Positions 35,661 to 48,300 of a stretch of DNA of 64,000 nucleotides are shown here, in pieces. Below the pieces are notes generated by a model that worked only from the letters and a program-made list of their open reading frames with translations, was not told the origin of the DNA and did not search any database. How positions within the stretch are numbered: position 1 is the first letter of the stretch; every line of letters begins with the position of its first letter. Origin of the DNA: Symbiodinium sp. CCMP2592. Its lineage: Eukaryota > Sar > Dinophyceae > Suessiales > Symbiodiniaceae. The DNA lies in contig CAJNDT010006025.1 of assembly GCA_905221615.1 (NCBI GenBank), positions 418,578-482,577 of the forward strand, given 5' to 3'. The translations under genes were made by a program, and so were the position numbers.

Positions 35661-38209
35661 TAGTACCCTTACAGACCCCTTATAGCAACCCTTATAGTCC
35701 CCGTTAAAGGAACCCCTAGGACCCCCATAGTATATTGGGAATCATTGTCCATACCCCCCTTAGAACCACAATAAAAACAATCTTGCTTCGTGTTCTCTTG
35801 GGTTTTCTATGAACAAGAGTAAAACTAAAGCAATTCCTAAGGAGACAATAGTTAGTCTTAAACATTAGTGATAAAGCCCCCAAAGGTTAAAGCCCTGAAA
35901 CCTCAGGCCACAGCTCCTCAGCGGGCAGTGAAGCGAAGAAGTCATCCACACTTCTCATTGCTAAGCCCTAGGTCCTACGTCGGGTACTGCCCCATACAGT
36001 AACAGTCTACTGGATTTTTTAAGTAACCAGGGAGAAAAAAGTGTAAGCTTGTATTTCATACGGGTTCCTCTAAGACAAAAAAGTATTAAAGTGTGGTACT
36101 CCAAAGCCCAGTCTATAATGGATAACATATCTAAATTATGAATATTGAAAGTCCTATGTCCTGTCGACCCTAAGCTCTGTAAAGCCCTATTTTGCGCTGG
36201 AATTCATCATAGGGAACCCAAGAAAGTCTTCGGAAAGGTCCTGGGATTTTGGGGTTGCCCAGGTGGCTAAGGTTTGAGCTCTTGTATTTTACTTAAGAAT
36301 TCAGGCTGTAGGATCTTGAAGCCCTAGACCCTAAGCCCCAAAACCTACACTCTAAACCCCAAACCCAGGGTGTCGAGCTTCATGGTTCATGATATGGAGG
36401 TTCAGAGTGTAGAGCTACCTGACTTGGGCCAACCTCGCAGCTGAACGGGCGAGCTTGTTAGGCTCGGCGGGTTTCTTTGAGAGTTACCAAAAGGGTTTAG
36501 GGTAGAGGGTTTGGGTCTGAGAATTTAGGGTTTCGGATTAAGAACTCAGGGCCTTACAAAGCGCCCTTACTATTGATTTTTCCTAGAACCTACGAAACGT
36601 TCTGTAATGGAGTCTCTGACTTAATCCTTGCCACGGTCTTTGATATCACCGTCAAAACAACCATCGTGACGATCATCCAGAATCCACGAACCCTAACTCC
36701 CAGAACCCCACACCCCAAACCCTCCCCCCAAACCCTTAAAAACACCCCGTATAGTAACCGTCAAAGGAACCCTTACCCTTCGTCGGCTTTTTCCTCCCCA
36801 GGTTCTTGTAACCGTCCGTCTTCATGAGCTGGCCCCGAGCTCTTCTGAGAGGCTAAAAGAGTTTGCGTCTGCCGGCCGCCGTCCGACCAAAAAGCCAGGT
36901 CAACAGTCCCTTTGTCCATTATATGAGGTCTCTATCAGGGAGCGAAAAGAACAGTGCCTTATGGTCTTTGTTGTGGTGTTTCTGGATTTCTGGCTTTCTG
37001 TCGGTTCTGTTGGAAGGCTTTCGGGCTCAGGTTCAGTAGGGGGTATTCGTAGGCTGATGGCGTCCTTCAAGGGGCTTGGTCCTGTGGAAAGGGTTCTATT
37101 GAAGGGGTTTCGGTCTGGGATTCAAAGTTGCGGGTTTATAGTACCAGTGCCTCAACCATTACAATACTATTACTGCATAATCCCCAAAACCCTGCTTGTC
37201 CCTATACGGTGTCTGTGTAGAAGGTTGCACGAGTCTATCCAGAAGGATCTTATACAAGATCTGTGGTGTGCTATAGGGATGTACAGGTGAGTTTGAGATT
37301 TGGCGGTGTTAAGGGCTGTGGATTCAATGTTTCGAGCTGAAGATCGCATCTGACTTCTTCAACACGGCGGTTCCGGACAATCGGGGTTTAGGGTTTAAGG
37401 TTTAGGGACCCTAAACCGTAAACCCTGCCGAAATAGAACACCTCAAAACGAAGAGAAGGATCCCAAACAGAACCCCTACCTGCTCCCTGGAAAAGGGACC
37501 CGCCAGTTTTCAGCCATCACAAATAACTATAACCGAACAGGAAATCTAAATCCCTGCTCGGAAGATACGTTGGGACTTAAACTAAACCGCGTTGAAAAAC
37601 AAGTGGAAAAGCAACACATAGGCAAGGGCGGAAGCGGGACTATGGCACACGCAGATGCCTTGCAGGTTCGCTTTGGCAAGTTGTGCAACCCTATGCACAA
37701 AGGTTCGATAAGACCGAAAAGGATCCTCCGAATCCCAAACCATAAAGCCCAAACCACTAAACGCTACAGCTTTGCAGGCCCATGGCCTGAAGAGGTCAAG
37801 CCAAAGCTGTTCCTGACCCTACTGGAGCTATTCGCTCCAATTTCATCTACCACTTCTAAAAAGTCACAGAATTGGCCAATCCGAGTACGCTGCCTCGTCC
37901 CAGGAGGCGAGAAGCCGGCATTCCCAAGCCGGAATACGGATTCATGGTTTAGAGTTTACAAAGGGTTTCGTACGTTTCAGCACTAGCAATGAGATCTCTC
38001 CACTCACGACGAGCACCCGATGCAAAGTACTCATGATTGTGTTGTCAGAAGCGGTGCTCTGACACCTGCTGTCATAAGCAGTTGCTCTGACTCCCTACTG
38101 CCCGCAAATTTGCTCATGCTCTGCGGCCGAGCTTGGATGTCGAAACCACTGAGAGGCTTTTCAGCTCTGCTGGCGCTTTGCGTTCAACGGGGCTTTGCTC
38201 TGCAACGCA

Positions 38210-38232
38210 CCCTAAACCCTAAACCCTAAACC
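38210..38232. repeat. Interstitial telomere-type repeat (CCCTAAA)3
   Basis: Three perfect CCCTAAA units. Similar short runs occur at 10861-10880, 12371-12391, 29754-29769, 40942-40964 and 44562-44605, and single or imperfect heptamers occur throughout the window. Confidence 0.85.
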
Positions 38233-38313
38233 GCGGGCGTTTCTGCAGTATCTTTGGCACCAGCAGCAACTCCTCACAGTTGTGGAACGATAAAGTAAAG
38301 CTAAGGAGGCTAC

Positions 38314-38425
38314 TATAGGGGCCTCAATACTTACCAAGATGATTCCTCAGGAGGGTCTTAATAATCTTAATAGTCATAACGCAGTGTACCCCAACACCCT
38401 ACTCTAACCATTGAGGCCCCTATAC
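38314..38425. mobile_element. Short inverted-repeat element, family 2
   Basis: TATAGGGGCCTCAATACTTA at the left and ATTGAGGCCCCTATA at the right, inverted; the centre includes TCTTAATAATCTTAATAG. Confidence 0.65.
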
Positions 38426-38570
38426 TAAACTAAACTAAACTAAAATTTCTCAAATCCGCACCGTCCTGCTGGACATTTCTCTTGCCAGCACCGGCTCCGC
38501 AGATTGGGCTTTTGGTGCATTGGGCTTGATCAGCTTCATCCTGGGCATTGTTTCGAACACAAGACGGGGG

Positions 38571-38597
38571 CTGGGGGGGGGGGGGGGGGGGGGGGGC
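38571..38597. repeat. Poly-G tract
   Basis: About 26 consecutive G. A second tract of about 19 G lies at 49532-49550. Confidence 0.95.
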
Positions 38598-40740
38598 TGA
38601 AGGTTGAAGGCTTGAGAGGGGCGTGAAGGGAGGCTTGAGAAGGGGGGGTGCTTCTCAAGGACTCCAAGCTACAAGCAGTGTTGTATTGGACTGTTACTGG
38701 CATGCTCCGGTGGAAAGGAGCCCAGGACCTGAAAGCATGTTACAGCGCCGCAAGCCACTCTAAAGGTCAGCACGACAGGATGCCACTTGAGGGTTTACAG
38801 ACGCCTGCGAATACACAAGTCTTGCAGCACCGACCTCTCCGAGATCAAAACAAGCGAAAAAAGGCAGAGACACCTGTCACCCCAGTGATCCTTGCCGGAC
38901 TCCCAAGGAAACAAAAAGCCTGGAACCAAGGCCGGCTTGCTCCCCGGCAAGTCCGGGCGACCGACATTTGTGCCAACTTCAAGGAGTCTGCTTGCAGCAC
39001 CTTCATATCAGGCGGTAGCAGCAGCATGACCGAAGCCATGAATCAATTGGCTTTGGAGATCAGGTATTCCCAGTATCTGTATTTCAGGACCGCGCACATT
39101 GCCAGCATTATCTATCGTCCTGCGCATCGCCGTCGTCGCCCTCCTCGTCGTCATCATCGTCTAGGCTTCTCCACCGACAGTAGCATCGAAACGTCGTACC
39201 CTTTCTCATCGTCACCTTCGTCTTCATCACTAGCATCACGACGACCCTTACCGTCAGCATCAACGTCACTATCAGCCAGGTCATCTCAGATCACCAAACA
39301 TCACCGCCGCCACCACCATCACAACCATCACCACCTGGATGTCCTCATAATCTCATCACCTCTATCACCCGCATCCTCAGCAAAAACCATTGTCCTGATC
39401 CTCATGACAGACAGCGTCATCGGAACTACCCGTATCACCATTACATCCGAGTGTGCCTTCCCATGTAAGGTGTAGCATCTTGGGACGTGACAGAAACTTG
39501 CAAATAAAGGCTATGTTGGAAGCATGCGGAGATAATCGTGTTCACAGCGATATTGTCATTCGCATCATCTGCCTCATCCTGATCCCCGTCCACATTCTCC
39601 CCATCTGCTTTTAATTAAAACCAGCTTGTGATTCTCACCGTCCGCAACACAGCAGCACCGCAGCAGCAGCAAGTACGACGACAACAGTTGCGGCATTGAC
39701 AGCAGTAAAGCAGCCGCAGCCGCCCCAGTGAGTCTGCTGGCAGGGGCAACTCGCAGCAGAAGCAGCATTGCGTTTAGTTTAGGGTTTAGGGTCAAGATCG
39801 TCAGCTCTCAATAAAGCTCGACGTCAACATCGTCTCCATACCTATCTGCACTGCCGAAACAAGTCGTTGCTCAGACCAACTTCACGCTTATCCACACAAG
39901 GAGCGTATTCTTGTGAGACCTGTACATGATTTCAATGCATGAATCACCATGGTCATTTTTCAACTCGAACTCACATTGTCTGGGTAACTGTCGAAACTCT
40001 CGTCTTCATGGCGTCTTTTGCAGGATGCGGCTCACTCGTAGTCCTTTCTGGATAAGGGGGCTTTAGACCTTGCTTCTATTTATTTCCAAGACTCTATCAA
40101 TCAGGCAGGCACAGGGGGGGTCGGATACTGGTACCACTCTGCACACACCCTGGGCCCGAACCGTGTACACAGAATCATATCAACAGCCCCAGTTCAGGCC
40201 TCTCGTGAACAGCATGTAGCCGCGGTGAGGCACCTGAAGCACAGAAGCCCCAAGCCCGAGGTCCCAAACCGCAGTTCCAATTTTTGTCTTCACCAAAACA
40301 GGCTAGAAAACAGTAGTTCCTCATACAAGACTGGCTATAAGAAATCCCAAAAGCCTGGATCCTGATTTGCTAGAAACCCTGAACCTGAAGCAGGGACTGT
40401 CGACCACAAGCCCTAAATCCCCGAAGCCCTTATCCGCTAAGCCTCTAGCCGAGACCCTATAAAATCTAAACCCCTCCATTAGACTATAATGATAATAAGG
40501 AACCCCAAAATAGTATAGGTAATTTTGGAATCCCTACATTATTCCCGGAATCCCCTCCCCTAAACCCTGAGCCGAGAGAAGTGCTGCAGAAACCAGGGAA
40601 GCTTGTCATCCGCCAACTCGGAGCTGGGCAAGCCTTAGGCTCGCGAGGCTTCAAGTAATGTAGGTGCCTTAATAATTAGAATGGGGGGTTCGATTCAAAG
40701 GGGGGGCCTATAAGGGTTACTATAAGGGATCTTTAAGGTT

Positions 40741-40845
40741 ACTACAATAAGGGACCTTAATAATTGGAATAGGGTTTTGGGGTATACTATACTCTAATCA
40801 TAGTACGGAACCCCCAAAATCTTATTCGAATTATCAAGGCCCCTA
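40741..40845. mobile_element. Short inverted-repeat element, family 2
   Basis: GGGACCTTAATAATTGGAAT, then AGGGTTTTGGGGTATACTAT; the right end has GGAACCCCCAAAATCTTATT and ATTATCAAGGCCCCTA. A partial copy of the left end sits just upstream at about 40660. Confidence 0.7.
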
Positions 40846-41157
40846 CCGTAAGGTTTGGGATTCGTTGGGATTTAGGGTTTAGTGAGATTTCGTGTTTGGG
40901 GTTAGGGTTTGGGGGGGTGTAGGCCCCGTGGGGGGTAGGGGCTTAGGGTTTAGGGTTTAGGGGTCCAGATCGACCTGGTGAACCCCCAAACTCTGTGGTT
41001 TTCAGTGGGTTGTAAGAGTGCTTGTTTTAACATTGCAACCCCGTTAACAGACGACTGTCCTGGGCTCTAGGATTCGGGGGGTTTCGGGTTTGGGGGATTT
41101 TGGGCGTTGGGGCTTTAGGGTTCTATATGGGTTGCTATGGGCTCAGGGATTCGTCTG

Positions 41158-41262
41158 ATATAGGAACCCTAATGATTAGAATAGGGATTGGGGGATACTG
41201 TTACAGTTAGAATAAGGAACCACCAAAACCCCAGTCTGGTTATCAAGGCCCCTATATTAGCT
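41158..41262. mobile_element. Short inverted-repeat element, family 2
   Basis: ATATAGGAACCCTAATGATT and AGAATAGGGATTGGGGGATA at the left; AATAAGGAACCACCAAAACC and TATCAAGGCCCCTATAT at the right. Confidence 0.65.
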
Positions 41263-43617
41263 AGATCCCTGAAGCCTCACCATCAGATGATACAGGGGCA
41301 TAACAGTCAGAATAGGGTTTGGGTGGTGCCCTACGGTGTAGATACATAGGGTTTTTTTGGGGGGCATGTTCTTTGCCAATCATTCAGACCTCTTTATTAC
41401 CTCCCTGCCCAACAGTCATGTAAGCTCTTGCATGACTGTGACTTGACACCCCACACACGGAATGCCTAAACTCCCTGTTCCTGAAGCCTAAACATCACAT
41501 ACTCGGCCCCCCTGGAAGAACCCTCCCTTAAGCCTAAGCCTCGGAAATCGGTATTTCGATTGTAGAAAACCCCCAACCCGAGCCCCTGAAACCGAAATCC
41601 TGACACCCCACACCCTGAACACAACCGAATTTTTGTGAAACTCCTGTCACTGCGAGGCCTGAAGAAAGCGCATCACAGAAAAGCTTTTGCCACTCCGAAG
41701 TGGTGACCTGCTTGAGCTTCAATGCAGCCAGGCTTCCGAAAGTAACACTAACGGCATCTACGGAAGGAAGCGCGAAAGTGCCTACTCAACGTAGCTGCTG
41801 CAGCTGTCACAACATTCACCGCCCGGCACCTTCGTCGATCGCAGAACTTCGAGTGGAAGAATTCGGGCCTCACCCGCTTACTCGCAAAATGTGCATGCCC
41901 TGAAGCTTGCATGGCCAGGACTTGTTACCGGGGTGTCTTGGGCGCTTGTGCTCCTGCTCTGGAACCTGTGGTCTAAGTCATAAGCACATCCATGAACCCC
42001 GCCTTCTGGGGTTTACAGTTCAGCATACGATCGTGGCACTTTGTGTCAGTGTGAAGGCTTAAGAAGTCTAGAAATTTGGGGATGAACGTCAGAATGAGAG
42101 ATCCTAAACTTTACATGAAGTCTCGTTGAGGCCGAGAAATCCAAGAGAGCCCTTGCCCCGAACCTGTAAGCCTCAATCCCGTGCTCTGAGGCGAGAGCGA
42201 TCACGCACATGAGGCAGATGAGTCCATTCGCCATCTGCTTAGGTTGCATCCTCGAGGGGTCTTTCAAGGGCTTACTTCAAGGCGGGACTTAGTCTGTGGG
42301 TTACAAGTAGGGTTGTCATTTGCGTAACCCCAATCGGAGTGTACAGCCAATACTAAGACACCGGGTCCTTCAAGCAGAGCGCTTCAGAGTCTGAAGGCGT
42401 CACACACATCAAAGCTGAAACATAGAGGCCTGAACAATGGGCCCTGCCGCTTCAAGTCCCCATATGCAACGGTACGTTTGAATGTATCCCACAACCCTAC
42501 TCTCATTCGTAAGGCCCCCCAATTTGGCTTCCAGGGCTTCCAATAACTGCTTCTCCTGCAGCTTTTTCGCGAGAAATGGGAGGCTGTTGAAAGGGTGCAG
42601 TATGGGGGCCATCGTGGTTACGACCGCATTTCGGATTAAATTCTGCTATACTTATAATATAAGAGGAAAAGTAGAAACAGTATTGAAAAGGATTGGCAGT
42701 TGGTCAAAGTTCTATAATAGCAGCAAATCCTGGTTTCTATTGAGGTTTTTGTAGGCTTGGAAGGAAGACGACAAGCTAAGGTATATTTCTTTTCTAGTGA
42801 AGTTTGTATTCCTTGATATCTGTTTCTTGGAATTGAGAGTCCCTTATGTAGAGACCCTTCTCATCAAGATCCTGCTACTCAAGGTCTGTACTCGCGGCCC
42901 GGACTAGGGAAACCCTACATAGACCATAGCCCTTTGGAGAACTGTGCCGAACGACTTTCAGCTGCTGAGATGCTCGAAAGAGCTTGGCATCAGGTGGACA
43001 AGGGCCTGGGATGTGGCAACACCTCAGCATTGCAAGCAGTATTTTGGGGGCGCTAGCGGTCGTTTCAAGTAAACTTAAATCATATTTCCGAGCCCCGACC
43101 TCGTGCTTGATACTTGGGCCATGGCGGTATACGAAAATCAGAGGGGATTCTGCGAAATATTATGCGCCCGGTATTAGGGCATTTGTAGGGGGTCGTTAGA
43201 GGAACTACCCACTGAGCGCCCTGCTTACCACGACGATCGGTGAACCTTACATTTAAGTGCAAGGATTTATCATCCAGGGGCCCCCACTCAAAACCCTCAA
43301 ATACCAGAATCCTTGTTGTCAGGACCCCGATAATGATGTAAGGCACCTCCATGCAACCTTACTAAGACTCTGACCAAGAAACCTATACAAAACCAAAACC
43401 ACCATCACGGAACCTGTATGGAACCCTTTTAAACCCGAAACACACTTAATCATGTAAGCCCGCCCCAAGCCGTGGTTGGGAGCGTGGCTTTGTTGGCACA
43501 CCCACGCCACCTGTTGCCTTGGCATTGCACTGTCCCGCAATAAAGAGATTGTGAGTGTTTAAAGCGTAGCGGTTCAGGACTCAGGGTTAGCAGAGTAGTG
43601 CATGGCTGTACCCCACT

Positions 43618-43840
43618 TAGCCCCCCTCACCCACCCCCACCCACCCACCTCACCCCACCCCACCCACACCCCCACCCCCACCCACCCCACCCACCCCACC
43701 CCCACCCACCCCACCCACCCCACCCACCCCCCCACCCCACCCCCCCACCCCCCCCACCCCACCACCCCCCACCCCACCCCACCCACCCACCCACCCATCC
43801 ACCCACCCACCCACCCATCCGCCCATCCGCCCGCCAAAAA
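43618..43840. repeat. CCCACC / CCCCACC array
   Basis: About 220 bp of C3-5 runs separated by A, ending in CCAT/CCGC variants. Long frames on both strands (poly-His/Pro and poly-Gly/Trp) are repeat shadows. Confidence 0.95.
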
Positions 43841-44967
43841 CACCAAGCCCCAAACCCTGAAAAATGGAACAAGGAACCATGGTCCTAAGTCATATAAAGC
43901 CGCATGTAGATCCATGCTGCACGAACTCTTGAGTATCCCAAAACAAGTAAATTAGCCCGAAAATTCCGTAGATACTGATGCAATGCAGCTGAGGGATTAA
44001 GCTCCAGGCGTGAACTTTTTGCTCGTGATGATGTTCAGACCTTGCATAGCCACTGAGTCTACGGCGACCCAACCCTGCACCCTAAATGGCTTCGCGTTTA
44101 GGTGGATGAAAACTCCGAGCCGTCTCTCACATGTGTGACCTGCCGCAGTTCAGGGCATCACCTGTAGCCTGGGGGAAGGGTTAAGAAAAAAGGCAAGGCA
44201 TCCCCATAATCTTACATGGGTGTTTAAACTCCCTGTCTTATCACAGATGAGGCTGTATCCCAAAACCCGACACCCTGAAAACCATCCTCCTAAACCCCAA
44301 ACTTGCACCGTCAGGACCCCAAAGCATGGGACCCATTTTAAACGGGCACACACAAAGCCTTTAACTCAAAACATTGTTGAATCCATCCCTCATACAAAAT
44401 GTCCTATCGCAGTCTTCAACCTTGCTGAATCCTAGGAATAGTAGGGACTCAGCAACAAAAACATAAGCTGGTGTGCTCCATACTTCCCCTTCAAGCAAGC
44501 CCGAGAGAACCCACCGAAAGGTTCACATGTGGGTGCCTGCTCGGCTCCTGAAATACCTGACCCTAAACCCTAAACCCCTCAACCCTAAACCCCTCAACCC
44601 CTAAACCCCTAACCCCGAAACTTCAAAGCCCTTAAACCCCAAAGTTTCACAACCTTATCTATAACCCTCATAGAGCTCTCTGTGCCCCCGGGCGTTTGCA
44701 GAGTGTGTCGATCCAGGTGGCAGCACAGGGACGGTGCATCTGCCAGTCCAAGGCTTCTAGAAGTTGTCGCTCCTCGGGGCTTTGCTTTTTCTCTTCTTTG
44801 TTTAAGGGGGGTTTCGGGCTTTTGGGGGTTTAAGGAGTTTTAGGGCTTTTGGGGTTTAGAGTTTTAGGGACTTTTTGGCTTTTGGGCTTTGGGGTTAGTT
44901 TAGGGTTTAGGGTTTTAAATTTTGGGTTTGGGGTTTTGGGTTTACGGTTTGAGCAGGGCTTGGTAAG

Positions 44968-45055
44968 AGTCCTACTTCTACTACTTCTACTACTACTTCT
45001 ACTACTACTACTACGACGACGATGCCGACTACGACTACGACTACCACCACTACCA
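44968..45055. repeat. CTA / CGA / CCA triplet array
   Basis: TACTTCTACTACTACTTCTA changes to ACGACGACG and then ACTACCACC. Confidence 0.85.
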
Positions 45056-45284
45056 ACACCATCACCAACAACCAAAACAAAAACAACAACCACTGCAGCA
45101 AAAACCTCCGAGCCCAAGCCCAAGCCTGCTGGTGGATCTGCTCTGCCATGACGGAAGGCACCGGCTCCTGCGGCCCCTGCGGAAGATCCAGCAGTAGTTT
45201 ACTATAGGGGCCTTGATAATTAAATTAGGGTTCCCTTTGAAGGGCTCTAGAAGGGGTCTTTAAGAGGATTTCTATAAGACTATA

Positions 45285-45390
45285 AGAGTACTACAATACA
45301 AGGACCTGAATAATGAGAATAGGGTTTTGGGGCCCGCTATGCTACAATAATCAAAACAAGAACCTCCAAATAGTATTGGTGCCCCTACAG
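45285..45390. mobile_element. Short inverted-repeat element, family 2
   Basis: GGACCTGAATAATGAGAATA and GGGTTTTGGGG at the left; AACAAGAACCTCCAAATAGT and TTGGTGCCCCTA at the right. Another left end lies at about 45205. Confidence 0.6.
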
Positions 45391-45399
45391 GACTTGCCG

Positions 45400-48300
45400 A
45401 CTGTTTTGGGAAGTCGAAGCCTTAGAACCCTAGAGCTTTGAGCTCAAGAGGTTTTGGATTCAAGACCGTTGAGGTTTAGGTCCTCGGGGTTCCAGAGATG
45501 AACAAACCCCGAACCCTGCGTTGTATGTTATGGCCCGTCAATGACTCGGAGTATTAATAGCTCTTGAAGAGCTGCAAGAAGTTGGAGATCCAGGTGGGGT
45601 TCAAATCTAAGGATTGAGTTGATTTTGCTTTCTAACGCTGAAGCAGTCATGTTAAGGGTTTGGGGCTTAATGGAGCTATCGGACTACCCCCAAAAGCCAT
45701 CAGCCCTAAGAAATGGACCCAAAACCTTTCGAAAGCTATGAGAACCTGAAATCGCCGAGGCGAAACTGTACCTGATCGATCAGACTTCAGACTTAGACTG
45801 CAAGAAACAAAACCCCACTCTACACTCTAAACAATGCACGTAACCTGAAAAACCTAGAACCCAAACCCCTAAACCTTACCCCAAGCCCTTTAGACCCCGA
45901 GCCCTAAACTCTAAACTAACAAGACTCAACCACCCCGAAACTCCGAAGCAACCAACATGAGAAGAGAACGGACCTCCTCGTTCGTTTCTTCGCTGGCCGA
46001 CCTGAAGAATGCACCTACCCCTAGGCCCTAAACCCTAAACCCCAGACCGCTCCGGCGAGTTTGGATATAGGCGGTCCTGGGATCTACAGTCTCCTGAAGT
46101 CACGACCAGTAACCGCTATTGAACAGCTATGAGACATCTACTTCGACGCCCTGAACTGGCTCTAAACTTAAACCCTGAGCCCAAACCTTATCCTGGACCC
46201 TGCAGCCTAAACCTCAACCGGGATTCGAACGTGCTCCGTGCAAAGAAGCGCCGGTAGAACCTCTTCGGCATTGGGGATTGGAATTCTTAGGGGTTTGTTC
46301 GGGACTCTTGATCTGTTGGCGTCGGGTTGTCTCTTGAGTCCCGGGCTTTGGGTTTAGGTTCTGGGCCGGATAAGGGCCCAAAGTCTTCCGGGACTCATAA
46401 AAAGGGGGGTCGGTTGACTTCTGAGTCTAGTTGCTCATCCCAGGAGGAGCTGATACATCATGCTTTGAGCTTGGGGGCACTTTGGGTACGGCGTGGATTG
46501 AGCGATTACGTTCAGGCTGTGGGCGCTCGTGTCACCAACCCTTGGAACCTTGGACAACGAAACCTAAGCTCGAAACCATTCCGGTTTTGAGGATCCCGGA
46601 TAATGCGCCTTCTCATCTCCGAAAATGCAACCGATATCTCAACTATCTCTGGAGATGGCTCTCAACGGCCACTGGAAGTCCCACAATCATGATAGCAGTT
46701 GCATTCAGAAGTCAGTAAGCATGAATGGGAAATGATAGTCGTTGTAGTCAGGCTCATGTTCATCACGATGGCTGCAATAACTGAACCGAAAGTCCGGCTG
46801 GGTCCCGCACCGCGTAGTGAAATGCGCCAATTCGGCAGCACGCGGAGCCGTGCAGCTGCACTCATCCTCTTTTCGATCTCAGGATATGTGCGATCTGCTT
46901 GCTGAAGGCCATTGCATCCACCCCGACTCGGTGCTTGATGCAGGACCCAGGAAGGACTACACAGCTTTCTGAGCGGCCAAGGGTTTGCGGACTGCAAATT
47001 TCAAAAATCTGCGCAGCCCCATGATTGGTGATGGGCATTGTGGTCGCAGACCATGCAGCGTCCGTGTGGATCTACAACGAACAGGGGACGCAAGACTTGG
47101 GACTGGATCCGGTGAGGAGCTTGATGGTGACCTAGCTACAAAGGACGCAACAGAGGGGCCTTGACAATTCGCAGTGACCCTGCCGGCATGAGCCTGGCCA
47201 ACCACCCCACCCCTCCCTTCCAGGAAAAATCGGGTTCGCAACCCCCACGTCCAGAAATCCAGAGATTCTGCCAGCGAAGAGTGGGATTGTCAACTCTAGC
47301 CGGGCCGAGGCGGACAACGCGAAGCGTTTCAAATTGGAATGGAGTCGTTTGTCGGAGCTCCGAGAAGTAAACCCTAAACCCTGGGCCCTTTTTGTGGAGA
47401 TTTTTCGGATTCGTCTCCTTGCGAAGCAGCAGCACCAAAGCGGCAACTGCAGCCGGGAGCTCCTTCTGGGCCTTCAGTGCTGGGGATTGGGATTCGCGGT
47501 TTGGGGATTTGGGTTTTTCTTCTGTTCAGCATTTGAAATTCGGGGGTTAGGGATACGAGGTTTGGGGATGAGCGTTTGGGCTTTTAGGGTTTCGGGCTTG
47601 GGCTTGCGGGGTTTTGGCGTCAGGGCTTTATGGGTACGCGTTAAGCTTGCTCTGATTAGGCAGTCTAGGGTTTAGGAAATTTAGATTGCGTCGAGTGCAA
47701 AGCCCAAACCCGAAACATGAAAAAGCAGAACAGAACCCTATAAAGCTCCATATAGACACGTCTGAAGGCATGTACTTCAACAAGAAGCCCTACATCCAAA
47801 GCATCCCTAAACCCTAAAACCCTAAACCCGAAACACCCTAAACCCTAAACACCCTCAACAGCAAAACACCCTGAAACCTTCGAAAGCACCAAAAGCCGGC
47901 TGCCAACTTCTTGGCTCTCGGCTTCCAGGTCAGACTTCGAAGCCTTTCCAGGTGAAACAGTTGTATAATAGATATTGGTATTAGTTTTACTATTAGCATA
48001 AAGTGTATTTTAGAGTGTTCTTATTGGAACATTAGTACTAAAGTATCATTACAACTGTTTGCATACTTATGAGTATTATCACTGCTTAAACGAATATGAA
48101 ACTGTCATAACTATAACAAAATGTGTGTACTTATTACAACAGTTATCATGGTTAGAAAAGTTGGAGCAGTATTTCTTGAGGCTCATTAATCTAATAGGTT
48201 TAGGGTTAAGGGTTAGGAAGCCCATAAACGATTGAATTTCAATGAGTTGTGTAGGGGGTGTTCATAGTGTTTCTGGGATGGTATAAGGGTTTCATATGTT

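Larger units (their letters stand above)
35190..38560. other. Non-genic stretch apart from inverted-repeat elements
   Basis: CCCTAAA words dominate the plus strand at 35230-35480; TTTAGGG words at 36490-36530. The open frames at 36961-37290 and 37570-37986 have no recognisable content. Confidence 0.4.

Noticed and set aside
38648-39475. 275-codon plus-strand frame
   Set aside because: Starts at a non-ATG codon, and its second half is a degenerate CAT/ATC array giving His/Ser runs. No domain is visible.
43574-43955. Poly-Gly/Trp and poly-His/Pro frames
   Set aside because: Shadows of the CCCACC array; all frames are open because the repeat has no stop codons.
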